From an uncultured Pseudohongiella sp. (GTDB lineage Bacteria > Pseudomonadota > Gammaproteobacteria > Pseudomonadales > Pseudohongiellaceae), in NCBI GenBank assembly GCA_902537815.1, contig CACBCS010000008.1, forward strand, positions 1-64,000: a stretch of 64,000 bases of DNA, in the 5' to 3' direction. The notes beneath the pieces were generated by a model, which searched no databases, had not been told where the DNA came from, and saw only the letters and a list, made by a program, of their open reading frames with translations. This document shows positions 1 to 8,619 of the stretch, piece by piece; within the stretch, counting starts at the first letter, position 1, and every line of letters starts with the position of its first letter. Both the position numbers and the translations under genes were made by a program.

Positions 1-1
1 A

Positions 2-2056
2 TGGCTCAGAATATTGTCCCGAGATCCTCATCATGTGGGGTCGGCAGAGGGCAGGGCTGTGGTGGATTTTGTGGCGGCGCGTTTTGAAGAGTGGGGCTAC
101 GAGGTCGAAATTGCCGAATATCAGGTTCTCTTTCCGTCGCCGCGCACCCGCGAGCTTGAACTGGTAGCGCCTTACCGCTACACCGCAGGTCTTGCTGAAG
201 ACTCTCTCGCTGAAGATCCGAGCACCTCTCGCGTCGACAACTTGCTGCCACCCTACAACGCTTTTTCCACAGACGGAGAGGTTGAAGGCGAGCTGGTCTT
301 CGTAAACTACGGTACGCCGGCGGATTATGAAATTCTCGAGCGGTACGGTATCAGCGTTGAAGGAAAAATTGCGATTGCGCGCTACGGGGGCTCCTGGCGA
401 GGGATTAAGCCAAAGCTGGCCGGGGAAAAGGGGGCAGTTGGCACCATTATTTACTCCGACCCGGCTGACGATGGTTACGGCGCAGGCGACACTTATCCTG
501 AGGGGCCCTACAAGCACGAAAGCGGAGTGCAGCGGGGGTCGGTGATGGATATGCCGACTTATCCGGGCGATCCGTTAACGCCGTTTATCGGCGCAACCTC
601 GGAGGCGCAGCGACTGGCGTTGGAAGATGCGCCAACCATCACGGAAATACCGGTACTGCCTATCTCATACCGGGACGCTTTGCCCTTGCTTCAGACCATG
701 GGAGGCGAAGTGGTGCCGCGGGAGTGGCGAGGTGGTTTGCCAATCACCTACCACCTCGGGCCCGGCCCGGCGAGGGTTCGCCTGAAGCTGGAATTCAACT
801 GGGATATGGTGCCTGCCTACAACGTGATTGCCAGACTGGCTGGGTCGGAGTATCCGGATGAATGGGTTATTCGCGGCAATCACCATGATGGTTGGAACCA
901 CGGCGCTGCGGATCCTATCTCCGGACTGGTGGCTCTGATGGGAGAAGCCAAGGCGCTGGCTGAGTTGGCGGCCGAAGGCAAAGGGCCGAAACGCTCGGTG
1001 GTTTATGCGGCCTGGGATTCAGAAGAGCAAGGGCTGATCGGCTCAACAGAATGGGTGGAGCATCATGCCGCGGAACTGGATGACCATGCCGTCGCCTACA
1101 TCAACACGGATGGCAACAGCAGGGGCTTCGTGAATATCGGCGGCAGCCACGTGCTGGAGAAAATGGCCAATGAAGTTATGCGTGATGTGGGAGATCCGCA
1201 AACCGGAGTATCGGTTGCCGACAGGCGTCGTGCTCGCATTGAGGTCAATGGCAGTTCACAGGCGCGTGATGAACTGCAGCGGCGCAGCGACCTGCGCATC
1301 AGCCCGCTGGGTTCCGGGTCGGATTATTCGCCGTTTCTTCAGCATCTGGGCATTGCTTCGCTGAACATCAGTTTTGGCGGGGAAGGCTCGGACGGCAGCT
1401 ATCACACGCTCTACGACACCTATGAACATTACACCCGGTTCCGGGACCCCGGGCTGACGTATAACGTCACCCTGGCGCAGGTTGCGGGACGTGCCACTAT
1501 GCGTCTGGCAAACGCGCCGAGATTGCCCTTTGAATTTGTCGGTCTGGCCGACAACGTCAGCCTGTATCTGAGTGAAATTGAAACTCTAGCCGATACGATG
1601 CGCGAGGAGACGCTGGCCAACAATGCCCGTATCGATTCCGGCGTTTACGCTCTGGCACTGGATCCAACCCGCAGCCTCGTCGCGCCGCTCAAAAAAGCAG
1701 AGGTGCCGCATTTTAACTTTGCACCGCTGAAAAATGCGCTGGCGGAGCTGGAACAGGCTGCACAGGAGTATGCTGAGCACAGTCGTGGCGGAGCGGCTGT
1801 CACAGAGCGGGTGAACAAGCTCCTTTACACCAGCGAGCGAGAGCTCACCCGCGATGATGGCCTTCCCGGCAGACCTTGGTTTAGGCATCATATCTATGCT
1901 CCCGGCTTTTATACGGGCTATGGTGTAAAAACATTACCCGGAGTGCGTGAAGCCATCGAGGAGAGACAGTATGAGCTGGCCGAACAGGAAATCCACGTGG
2001 CGGCGGAGGTTATTGCCGGTATGGCAAGGCGCATAAGAGAGCTCACGGCGCAGTGA
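2..2056 (+). CDS. M28 zinc metallopeptidase, glutamate carboxypeptidase II type (5' truncated by window edge)
   Basis: Hydrolyses C-terminal acidic or other residues from peptides, by analogy with the PSMA/GCPII family. In order it shows a protease-associated (PA) domain interrupting the N-terminal part (to about base 680), the zinc peptidase core, and a transferrin-receptor-like dimerisation domain at the C-terminus. Visible zinc ligands and catalytic residues are the His of NHHDGW (about 880), the Asp of AADP, the Glu pair in WDSEEQG (about 1020), the Asp of INTDGN (about 1105) and the His of SYHTLYDT (about 1400). The frame is open to base 2 and the family motif SRDPHHVGS starts immediately, so the true start and signal peptide lie left of the window. 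The TTG at 14 is not a convincing start. It is convergent with the DUF1501 gene. Family assignment is firm; substrate is unknown. Confidence 0.93.
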   Translation, partial: WLRILSRDPHHVGSAEGRAVVDFVAARFEEWGYEVEIAEYQVLFPSPRTRELELVAPYRYTAGLAEDSLAEDPSTSRVDNLLPPYNAFSTDGEVEGELVFVNYGTPADYEILERYGISVEGKIAIARYGGSWRGIKPKLAGEKGAVGTIIYSDPADDGYGAGDTYPEGPYKHESGVQRGSVMDMPTYPGDPLTPFIGATSEAQRLALEDAPTITEIPVLPISYRDALPLLQTMGGEVVPREWRGGLPITYHLGPGPARVRLKLEFNWDMVPAYNVIARLAGSEYPDEWVIRGNHHDGWNHGAADPISGLVALMGEAKALAELAAEGKGPKRSVVYAAWDSEEQGLIGSTEWVEHHAAELDDHAVAYINTDGNSRGFVNIGGSHVLEKMANEVMRDVGDPQTGVSVADRRRARIEVNGSSQARDELQRRSDLRISPLGSGSDYSPFLQHLGIASLNISFGGEGSDGSYHTLYDTYEHYTRFRDPGLTYNVTLAQVAGRATMRLANAPRLPFEFVGLADNVSLYLSEIETLADTMREETLANNARIDSGVYALALDPTRSLVAPLKKAEVPHFNFAPLKNALAELEQAAQEYAEHSRGGAAVTERVNKLLYTSERELTRDDGLPGRPWFRHHIYAPGFYTGYGVKTLPGVREAIEERQYELAEQEIHVAAEVIAGMARRIRELTAQ

Positions 2057-2114
2057 AATTAAGGTCTGGTTTCACCGTGGTCTGTGTTGGCGAGACTGAG
2101 CGTCTGCCAATCGG

Positions 2115-3365
2115 CTAGAACAGCTCAAAAGGCTGAAATTCACCATGAAGTAAATCCTGTGATCCCTGATGCCCGAGCCAGCCATTGATCACGGTCTGAT
2201 AGACACGCCGGAAATCAGTGGTGTAGGCGAGGTTGTCCTCCGGATTGAGCTGTGTGAGGCTGGGCAGCTCTCCGTAGTGGCCCCCTTGTACCTGTTTGCC
2301 GATTACAAACATGTTGTTCGCCGCACCGTGGTCCGTGCCGAGATTGACATTTTCAGGGACGCGTCGGCCGAACTCCGAAAAGATCATTAACGCGACATCA
2401 TCTGCCCTACCAATTCGCTCAAGATCCTGCATAAAGGCCGAGACGGCGTCGGAGGTGTAGGTGAGCAGGCGGCGGTGAACATTGTTCTGGAACACATGCG
2501 TGTCAAATGCATTATTTCTGTATGAAACGTAGTACACCTTGGTCGTCATGCCGGCATCTATCAGGGATACCACTTTCGGCAAATCTAGGCTGTTCACCCC
2601 ATAGTCTATGGGTGAGCTGTAGTTCTCCCAGGCCTGCCTAACCAGACCCGACGCATCTTGGGCGCTGCGCGCGATATTCAGTAAAAAGTCTCTGGAGCTG
2701 TTGGACTGACTGCCGGTCTCGGCCACCCGGTTCAGCTCGTCTCGCTCCTCATAAAATGCTTCACGCGTAAATCGGGCAGGCTGATCGAACACAACCGGCA
2801 CATGAGCTGCACTGCGAACGGCGAGAGACTGTCTTGCCGCGATATTGACGAGATAGTTTGGTGGCGCGTCGGGCGCGATTTCTCCAGCCAAGCGGCCAAC
2901 CCATCCGTATTCATCTCCGCTGTTTGGGGCGGCTGTGTGCCAGTACGCCATCGAGGTGAAGTGTGAGTAGGAGGGATTTTCATAACCACACCCGTGAAAG
3001 ATAGCCAGGTTGCCATCTTTGTAAAGGCGTTCAAAACCTGCCATGCCGCCGTTGAGACCAAAGTGATCATCCAGTATCCGTAGCTCCTGCTTGGGTAGAC
3101 CAATGTTGGGGCGATGTCGGTAGTAAGCATCGTCTCCATAGGGCACTACTGTGTTCAATCCGTCATTGCCCCCGGACAGCTCAAGGATCACGATGATCTT
3201 TTCGTTGTCCTGCGCCGCTGCGGCTGCCTGGGCGGCCTGTCCGAATAATGAGGGCGCCAATACGGTGCCACTCAGGCCTGCTAGACTGATTCCAGCCATG
3301 CCCTTTCGAAGTATTTCCCGACGGGTGAGTGTTGAGGAAAACCGTCTGTTATTGGCTGTTTTCAT
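2115..3365 (-). CDS. DUF1501 domain-containing Tat-exported protein
   Basis: This 416-residue protein of the DUF1501 family (alkaline-phosphatase-like fold, biochemical role unknown) begins with a twin-arginine signal. RREILRKG is followed by a hydrophobic stretch and an AQAAAAA cleavage region. Conserved blocks visible are ELSGGNDGLNTVVPYGD near residue 63, GYENPSYSHF and the C-terminal DHGAANNMFV. It follows the DUF1800 gene by 19 bases on the same strand and has a good ribosome site (GGAGAG) before the ATG. Such pairs are widespread in Proteobacteria, Planctomycetes and Bacteroidetes, and the two proteins probably work together in the envelope. No function is assigned. Confidence 0.93.
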   Translation of the reverse strand: MKTANNRRFSSTLTRREILRKGMAGISLAGLSGTVLAPSLFGQAAQAAAAAQDNEKIIVILELSGGNDGLNTVVPYGDDAYYRHRPNIGLPKQELRILDDHFGLNGGMAGFERLYKDGNLAIFHGCGYENPSYSHFTSMAYWHTAAPNSGDEYGWVGRLAGEIAPDAPPNYLVNIAARQSLAVRSAAHVPVVFDQPARFTREAFYEERDELNRVAETGSQSNSSRDFLLNIARSAQDASGLVRQAWENYSSPIDYGVNSLDLPKVVSLIDAGMTTKVYYVSYRNNAFDTHVFQNNVHRRLLTYTSDAVSAFMQDLERIGRADDVALMIFSEFGRRVPENVNLGTDHGAANNMFVIGKQVQGGHYGELPSLTQLNPEDNLAYTTDFRRVYQTVINGWLGHQGSQDLLHGEFQPFELF

Positions 3366-3384
3366 AGCTCTCTCCTCGTTCTTC

Positions 3385-5232
3385 TTATCCGAGCTGATAC
3401 TCAGGTTGGCTCATAAGCAGATGCAGCATCATGCGCAGAGCATCTTCCATGTAGGTCTGCGCTGCTGGGATGTCCGATGTCCCGAGCTCTTCCTCAAGAA
3501 AACCGATTAACATAATGCGGGTATCAGAGCTTGGCTGGACCCTCATGTATCGGAAGATAAAATAATCTACGACTTCGCTGGCTGTATTAAACTCCTGCCG
3601 GAGAACGTCTTCAGAGAGGCTGAGCCTCGCTGTATGACGGGAGATCGGCTTGACGCGCTGAATGGCCATTTGCCAGCCCCGAAAACTGCCGTAGCGGGTG
3701 TTAAAGTCTTCATCCCTGTCCGCTAACTGGTTGGACTCGGCCATGACTGCTCCTTCACCGACGTTGGAAGGCTGGGTTGCAGTAGTGATGTCCATGCCAT
3801 CCCGAATCCGCTGGGCGACGCTCTGGATTTCACGGCTCCCGTTGCGCCGGTCGGGAGGGATGAAGTTGATGTCCGGGAAAAGCACATCGCGGGCGAAATT
3901 GCCACGCTCCAGCAAAAGCCCCGGCGTGATCCAGCTCCGACCTCCGGCCCAACCTGCTACAGTTGGCGGTCTGAACAGAGTCTGACCGAGTGAACCGGTT
4001 GTACGATTAAAATCTGGAACACCGGGTACGCTATCAAGACTGAGTTTTTTGTAGGTCGATATGGCCAGTTCAACAGGGCTTTTTATATGCGTGCCTACTG
4101 AAGCGTCGCTATAGAAATCCTTAGAAAGGAAAATCGTTTCTAACAGGATAGCAATCTCGTAGTCTGCTTCCCTCAACACTGAGCCTAATTCGCTCTGTAG
4201 TTCCGTGCTCAGCTCGGTTCTGACAAAAAATCGATAAATCTTGCCTGCGATGTATTCGGCTGTCGCAGGCTGCTCCATAATCATCGCAATAATGTCTTCA
4301 CCATCAAATTCGCCGGAGCGACCGAGGAACTCTTTGCGCTCATCGTCATGCTCATGTTCATTAAAGGCGAATTGCAGGCCAACGTAGTTCCAGCCGGTAA
4401 ACGCTCGGGCGGCCTCACGAATATCCTGTTCCCCATAGTTGCCAACGCCCATGGTGAAGAGCTCCATGATCTCCCTGGCAAAATTTTCATTAGGCGCTCC
4501 CTTGACGTTCACTCCGGCATCAAGAAACGCCAGCATTGCGGGATCCTTTGCTACCGCCAGCATGAGCTCGTGGAAATTACCGGTTCCCATGGTATGGAAG
4601 AGCTCCAGTTCTTGGAGTAGCTTTCGGTAATCCCTGACCTTGCCTTCATTGATCGCATAGTGTCCATGCCAGAACAAGGCCATTTTTTCCTGCAGAGGAT
4701 ATTCGGTTGTCAGCATCCGGTTCGCCCACCAGTAGGCGACTCTTTCTGTTTCAAGCCGGCTTGCTCGCAGCCAGTAGAAGAACTTGTTTACGACTGGCTG
4801 AAGCCGACGATTGCCTTCCTGCTTCACCTTGATTCCCAACGCTTCTCCGGTGCGTTTCGCCAGTTCAGTTGTTGCCGGTCTGCTTGGAGGGAATGGCTCC
4901 AGGCCCGGGTCATGAATTCCTGAATGATCAAACGGTACTACGGAGGTATTCTCAGCCGCATCGAAATGCACCAATTGCTCAACCGCGCCCTGAAGGCCCA
5001 GTTCGAACAGCGCCTGAATCTGCTCCGGTGTCCCGCCAAATCCTGCACGTTCAAGGAGATGGGCTGCGGTGTCGTAATTCCAGCTGGATGCCAGCAGTGG
5101 ATTCAGGTCGTCTTGCCAGGTATCGGGCACCGACCCGTTTGCGGCAAACGCAGAGCTGGCGAGGTAAATGGCGAGGATCACCCGCAGGCCTGTGCCGGCA
5201 CGACGCTCTCTCATGTCATGAACAAGCAGCAT
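3385..5232 (-). CDS. DUF1800 domain-containing secreted protein
   Basis: A 615-residue protein of the DUF1800 family, first gene of the DUF1800-DUF1501 pair. A Sec-type signal lies at residues 7-32 (basic RERR, then a hydrophobic stretch ending SAFAANG). The family landmarks AAHLLERAGFGGTPEQ (about 57), FWHGHYAIN (about 188), NENFAREIMELFTMGVG and ARAFTGWNY are all present, and the length is normal. ATG at 5232 has a weak GAGA upstream; an internal ATG six codons on is also possible. The 178-bp (5447-start: 214-bp) region to the divergent cyclophilin should contain both promoters. Its function is unknown; the fixed pairing with DUF1501 suggests a joint role in the envelope. Confidence 0.93.
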   Translation of the reverse strand: MLLVHDMRERRAGTGLRVILAIYLASSAFAANGSVPDTWQDDLNPLLASSWNYDTAAHLLERAGFGGTPEQIQALFELGLQGAVEQLVHFDAAENTSVVPFDHSGIHDPGLEPFPPSRPATTELAKRTGEALGIKVKQEGNRRLQPVVNKFFYWLRASRLETERVAYWWANRMLTTEYPLQEKMALFWHGHYAINEGKVRDYRKLLQELELFHTMGTGNFHELMLAVAKDPAMLAFLDAGVNVKGAPNENFAREIMELFTMGVGNYGEQDIREAARAFTGWNYVGLQFAFNEHEHDDERKEFLGRSGEFDGEDIIAMIMEQPATAEYIAGKIYRFFVRTELSTELQSELGSVLREADYEIAILLETIFLSKDFYSDASVGTHIKSPVELAISTYKKLSLDSVPGVPDFNRTTGSLGQTLFRPPTVAGWAGGRSWITPGLLLERGNFARDVLFPDINFIPPDRRNGSREIQSVAQRIRDGMDITTATQPSNVGEGAVMAESNQLADRDEDFNTRYGSFRGWQMAIQRVKPISRHTARLSLSEDVLRQEFNTASEVVDYFIFRYMRVQPSSDTRIMLIGFLEEELGTSDIPAAQTYMEDALRMMLHLLMSQPEYQLG

Positions 5233-5446
5233 GGTTTTCTCTTGTTTTTCTCGAGGATTGTCAAACTAACTCAAATTGCTGCATTTTTACATACTCCAGA
5301 CCGATCTTGTGCGCTGTGTCGCTGTATTCAGGGCTCGGAATCGGGGAAATCCAGCTGCAGAGTCAGAACGTAGTGGCATAGCAACCCCAATTCTCGCTTT
5401 GGCTTAAAAAATGTCGGCCCTCGCTTTTCTAATCTCTGATTGTGTC

Positions 5447-6388
5447 ATGACCTGCGTCAGGTTGATTCGACGCACAAGGCTGTCGGCCCTGCTCTGTCTT
5501 TCAGTCACCCCGATCGCCGAAGCCGGCACTATCGTAGAAGTGCAGACCTCATTCGGTAACTTCTATCTGGAAATTGATGAGAAATCTGCGCCCGTGACCG
5601 GTGGTAATTTCCTCAATTACGTAAGAAGCGGGCGATACAACAATACCTTCATCCATGGCGCTGTCGGTGGCTCTCTCATCCGCGGTGGCGGCTACACCTA
5701 CACCAACTGCGCCGACGGCCCACAGAGAATCGAGCTGGATGACCCGATCCCGCTTGAGGACACGGGGCTGTCAAATCTCAATGGCACCATCGCCGCGCTC
5801 AGGCCGTCGAGTGAACTCAATGGTGCGACCAGTGAGTGGTTCATCAATCTGGGTGCAGATACCACTCTGGATACTCAGGACGGCGGCTATGCCGTTTTCG
5901 GAAGAGTCCTGGGCGACGGACTCGAAGTGGTTCGTAACATTTCCCTGGCCAACTTTGTGCGGCTGGGATTCTTTCTGGAAACTCCCACATCCAACTATTT
6001 TCAGTCCACCGTAAACTGCCAGCAGTTCTCACGGGACAATCTGATTCTGGTTCTGATGTCGGTTGTGAATGAGGACTCTCTGGCGGCAACGGCCAGCTTT
6101 GATGCGGTAAGTGAGTCATTAGAAGTCAATGTTGACCTCGGCGCCGATGGTTTTATCCGCGTACCATTTGCGGTTACAGTTTCCGACGAGCAGACCCTCA
6201 TCAGTGCCCGGCTCGAGTCTGTGGTCGATTTGCAGCAGCCGGTGCCCAACATGGCATCCTACGACGCCAACAGCGGCCGCCTGACACTGCCCTCAATTGG
6301 AATTGACGGGGAAGCACGCTATCGCAATGTCGTTTTTGAGCTCAGCGACTCGACCTCAGCGACGTTTGTGCTGCGCTCCTTCGAATAA
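5447..6388 (+). CDS. Cyclophilin-type peptidyl-prolyl isomerase-like secreted protein with degenerate active site
   Basis: An exported protein with an N-terminal cyclophilin domain (about 27-175) and a C-terminal extension of about 135 residues that I do not recognise. Cyclophilin signatures are VEVQTSFGNFYLEIDE, APVTGGNFLNYV, IRGGGY, NGTIAALR and YAVFGRVLGDG. Two catalytic positions look altered. The usual FHR segment, which carries the essential arginine, reads FIHGAV, and the QFFIN segment reads EWFIN. Isomerase activity is therefore doubtful and a binding or structural role is possible. I chose the ATG at 5447 because it begins a normal signal peptide (MTCVRLIRRTR and a hydrophobic core ending AEA). 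An upstream in-frame ATG at 5411 is an alternative. Neither has a clear ribosome site. Confidence 0.85.
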   Translation: MTCVRLIRRTRLSALLCLSVTPIAEAGTIVEVQTSFGNFYLEIDEKSAPVTGGNFLNYVRSGRYNNTFIHGAVGGSLIRGGGYTYTNCADGPQRIELDDPIPLEDTGLSNLNGTIAALRPSSELNGATSEWFINLGADTTLDTQDGGYAVFGRVLGDGLEVVRNISLANFVRLGFFLETPTSNYFQSTVNCQQFSRDNLILVLMSVVNEDSLAATASFDAVSESLEVNVDLGADGFIRVPFAVTVSDEQTLISARLESVVDLQQPVPNMASYDANSGRLTLPSIGIDGEARYRNVVFELSDSTSATFVLRSFE

Positions 6389-6509
6389 CAAGCCCCTTTT
6401 GTAACTAAGTATTTCATCTCTGGTTTTTTGACCTGAGCCTCATTATTCTGATCCTGTACCTGTCGCGGCGCGAGGCCGCCGGCGACGTTGATGCTTCGGG
6501 AGATATCAG

Positions 6510-6944
6510 ATGAATAGCAGACGAATCTTTAAGTGGAGTGGCCTTGGCCTCGGTGCTTTGCTGCTCCTGTATGTCGGTTCTGTAGTCTGGTTCGAGGCGC
6601 AGCTTGGAATCAATCAGCCGCAGGGCGCAACCTCCATTGTCATCGCGACCTTCAACGAAGACAATGAGCGACACGAGCGGGTAGTCCGCCTTGAGACCAT
6701 CGACGATAAATACTACGTCGCTGCTAATCACTGGCCTAGAGCCTGGTATCACCAGGCTCTCGCCAACCCTCAGATTGAAGTCAAAATGCCGGGTCAGGAC
6801 AGTTTTGCTTCTTTTGAAGCTGTGAATGTCGTGGGAGCGGAAGATGCCTTCGTGCGGGAAATTTACCGCTTTGGCTTCAGTTTTCGCTTTCGGACCGGCT
6901 TTCCGCCAAGGTATTTTCTCCGGCTGGAACCGAATCCGGGTTAA
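6510..6944 (+). CDS. Ddn-like deazaflavin/flavin-dependent nitroreductase family protein
   Basis: A 144-residue protein with an N-terminal membrane anchor (residues 10-27) and a split-barrel domain. It resembles the PF04075 'nitroreductase/deazaflavin-dependent' family: the core LETIDDKYYVAANHW, then AWYHQALANPQIEVKM, matches that family's pattern of a short strand, an exposed Trp-Tyr-His and an N-P turn. The ribosome site GGGAG sits seven bases before the ATG. Members in actinobacteria use F420, but proteobacterial members may use other flavins or quinones, so the cofactor is left open. It lies just upstream of the MaoC gene (about 36 bases), probably in one transcript. Confidence 0.7.
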   Translation: MNSRRIFKWSGLGLGALLLLYVGSVVWFEAQLGINQPQGATSIVIATFNEDNERHERVVRLETIDDKYYVAANHWPRAWYHQALANPQIEVKMPGQDSFASFEAVNVVGAEDAFVREIYRFGFSFRFRTGFPPRYFLRLEPNPG

Positions 6945-6980
6945 TCCTGTCACTAATATTCAGCCATGCGGGGCGATGAA

Positions 6981-7430
6981 ATGTCCAAGCCTAACTTCTT
7001 CGAGGACATCGAAGTCGGATCTGTCGAAGAATTCGGAAGCTATGAAGTCAGCGCGCAAGAGATTATTGAGTTCGCGACCAAATACGATCCACAGCCTTTT
7101 CATCTGTCGGAAGAGGGCGGTAAACAGACCCACTTTGGTGGCTTGGTTGCTTCGGGTTGGCACACTGGCAGCATTGCAATGCGACTGATTTGCGACAACA
7201 TGCCGGAACAGTCTGCCTCATTGGGTTCGCCGGGCATCGATGAGTTGCGCTGGAGAAAACCGGTCTTTCCCGGCGATGTGCTGCGGGTTCGCAGTACCAT
7301 CACGGATAAGAGAGCCTCCAGGTCAAGACCCGAAATGGGTTCTGTCTTCATCCTCAATGAAGTGATCAACCAGAACGATGTGATGGTCATGAGCTACAGC
7401 CCTATCGTGCTATACAAACGGCGCACCTGA
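6981..7430 (+). CDS. MaoC-family (R)-specific enoyl-CoA hydratase-like protein
   Basis: A 149-residue single hot-dog domain of the MaoC dehydratase family, which hydrates 2-enoyl-CoA to (R)-3-hydroxyacyl-CoA in lipid or polyester metabolism. The hydratase-2 signature is present as KYDPQPFHL (Asp and His catalytic pair), followed by GGLVASGWHTG. ELRWRKPVFPGDVLRV is the usual second block. I chose ATG 6981 (MSKPNFFEDI), which has a GGGG-type site ahead of it, over ATG 6966. It lies downstream of a Ddn-like reductase. A role with acyl-CoA or small aldehyde/acid substrates is possible, but the substrate cannot be read from sequence. Confidence 0.88.
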   Translation: MSKPNFFEDIEVGSVEEFGSYEVSAQEIIEFATKYDPQPFHLSEEGGKQTHFGGLVASGWHTGSIAMRLICDNMPEQSASLGSPGIDELRWRKPVFPGDVLRVRSTITDKRASRSRPEMGSVFILNEVINQNDVMVMSYSPIVLYKRRT

Positions 7431-7649
7431 TTCGTTAGCCGGTGGTGTGAGCCACAGCCGCGGGCTCCGGACGCAGCCTGACTGGCCGCAGACGCGCGGC
7501 TCGGAGTGCTCTGCCGGGGCAGCAAAATGCCGACTAACTTGCTATATTGGCTGGTCTTAAGGACTAATCGCGTGGGTAACGCTTTCGGCGCCGGCGTCTG
7601 CGCGCTCTGGCCGGATCAGCCGGCGTCAATGCTCAGATCGAGGAAAATA

Positions 7650-8549
7650 ATGAAAATACGAAGTCTGTCAGTTCGCGCCCTTGCGGTCCGCTCGGTTGTG
7701 CTGGCCCATTCTCTGGTGGCTGCGGATGTTTACGCTCAGGGTACGCCACTGCCAGTTGAACTGTTGCCGCTGGGCAAGGATCTCGGATTACGATCCGGGC
7801 AAACGGTGACCCCTGCCTATGAAGGCTGGTACGAAAATGAAGATGGCAGTCTGGCTCTGTCGTTCGGCTACTACAATCGCAACACCGAAGAGGTGGTCAA
7901 TATTCCGATCGGGCCGTCAAACCGCATCGTGGGAGCGCCGGACGCTCTGCCTAATCAGGGGCAGCCTACGCGGTTTGAAGTTGAACGGCACTGGGGTGTC
8001 TTCACGGTGACCGTGCCGGCGGATCATGAAGGAGAGATCGCCTGGCATCTGGAAAATCAGGGCAAGGTGTTTCATGTTCCTGCTAACCTGGACACCGACT
8101 ACATCATCGATGCCATCGTCGGAGATGCTAACGGCAATCTGCCGCCTGAAATCAGCTTTGAAGAGAATGGTCCGACCGGCAAAGGCCCGGGCGGCATAAC
8201 AGCGGGCCCGATGACTGCCCGCGTGGGCGACCCGGTCACCATTGAGGCATGGGCCCGTGATGACGGGAAAGTCAGCGGTATCGCCGCGATGTTTGTTGCT
8301 CAGAGTGGCGCAACGCCGCCGATCGATCTCACCTGGTTCCAGCATCAGGGGCTCGGTGCCGTGTCATTCAATCAGCAAACGGCGAAAATACCGGCAGCAG
8401 GCGGTCAGGTCGCCACAGAGGTCACCTTCAGTGAGCCGGGAGACTATCTGCTCAGGGCCCGACTGACCGACCTCGGTGGCCCGGAGATGGCAGGGCACTC
8501 GCAGTGCTGCTGGACCAACAGCTTCGTTAAGATAACGGTAACAGACTAA
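7650..8549 (+). CDS. Secreted protein of unknown function, partner of copper/cytochrome gene
   Basis: A 299-residue exported protein. The start at 7650 has AGGA five bases upstream and gives a signal peptide ending VYAQG; the frame is open further upstream but without support. The mature part begins with LGLRSGQTVTPAYEGWY and FGYYNRNTEEVVNIPIG, a pattern I associate with hypothetical proteins encoded next to cytochrome c/copper monooxygenase genes. The C-terminal half (ITAGPMTARVGDPVTIEAWA, then GDYLLRARLTD) looks like an immunoglobulin-like beta-sandwich. It is 70 bases upstream of the cytochrome gene and likely co-transcribed. No enzymatic motif is seen. Confidence 0.75.
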   Translation: MKIRSLSVRALAVRSVVLAHSLVAADVYAQGTPLPVELLPLGKDLGLRSGQTVTPAYEGWYENEDGSLALSFGYYNRNTEEVVNIPIGPSNRIVGAPDALPNQGQPTRFEVERHWGVFTVTVPADHEGEIAWHLENQGKVFHVPANLDTDYIIDAIVGDANGNLPPEISFEENGPTGKGPGGITAGPMTARVGDPVTIEAWARDDGKVSGIAAMFVAQSGATPPIDLTWFQHQGLGAVSFNQQTAKIPAAGGQVATEVTFSEPGDYLLRARLTDLGGPEMAGHSQCCWTNSFVKITVTD

Positions 8550-8619
8550 TGAATCGATCAGAGACACACAGAACAGGAAGCACAAGCAGCGAGGCGGCTC
8601 GGCCGCGTGGAGGAAGACG

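Noticed and set aside
2057-2114. GTGAAA/TTTCAC inverted repeat at the end of the M28 gene
   Set aside because: Short stem including the stop codon and no U-tract; likely chance.
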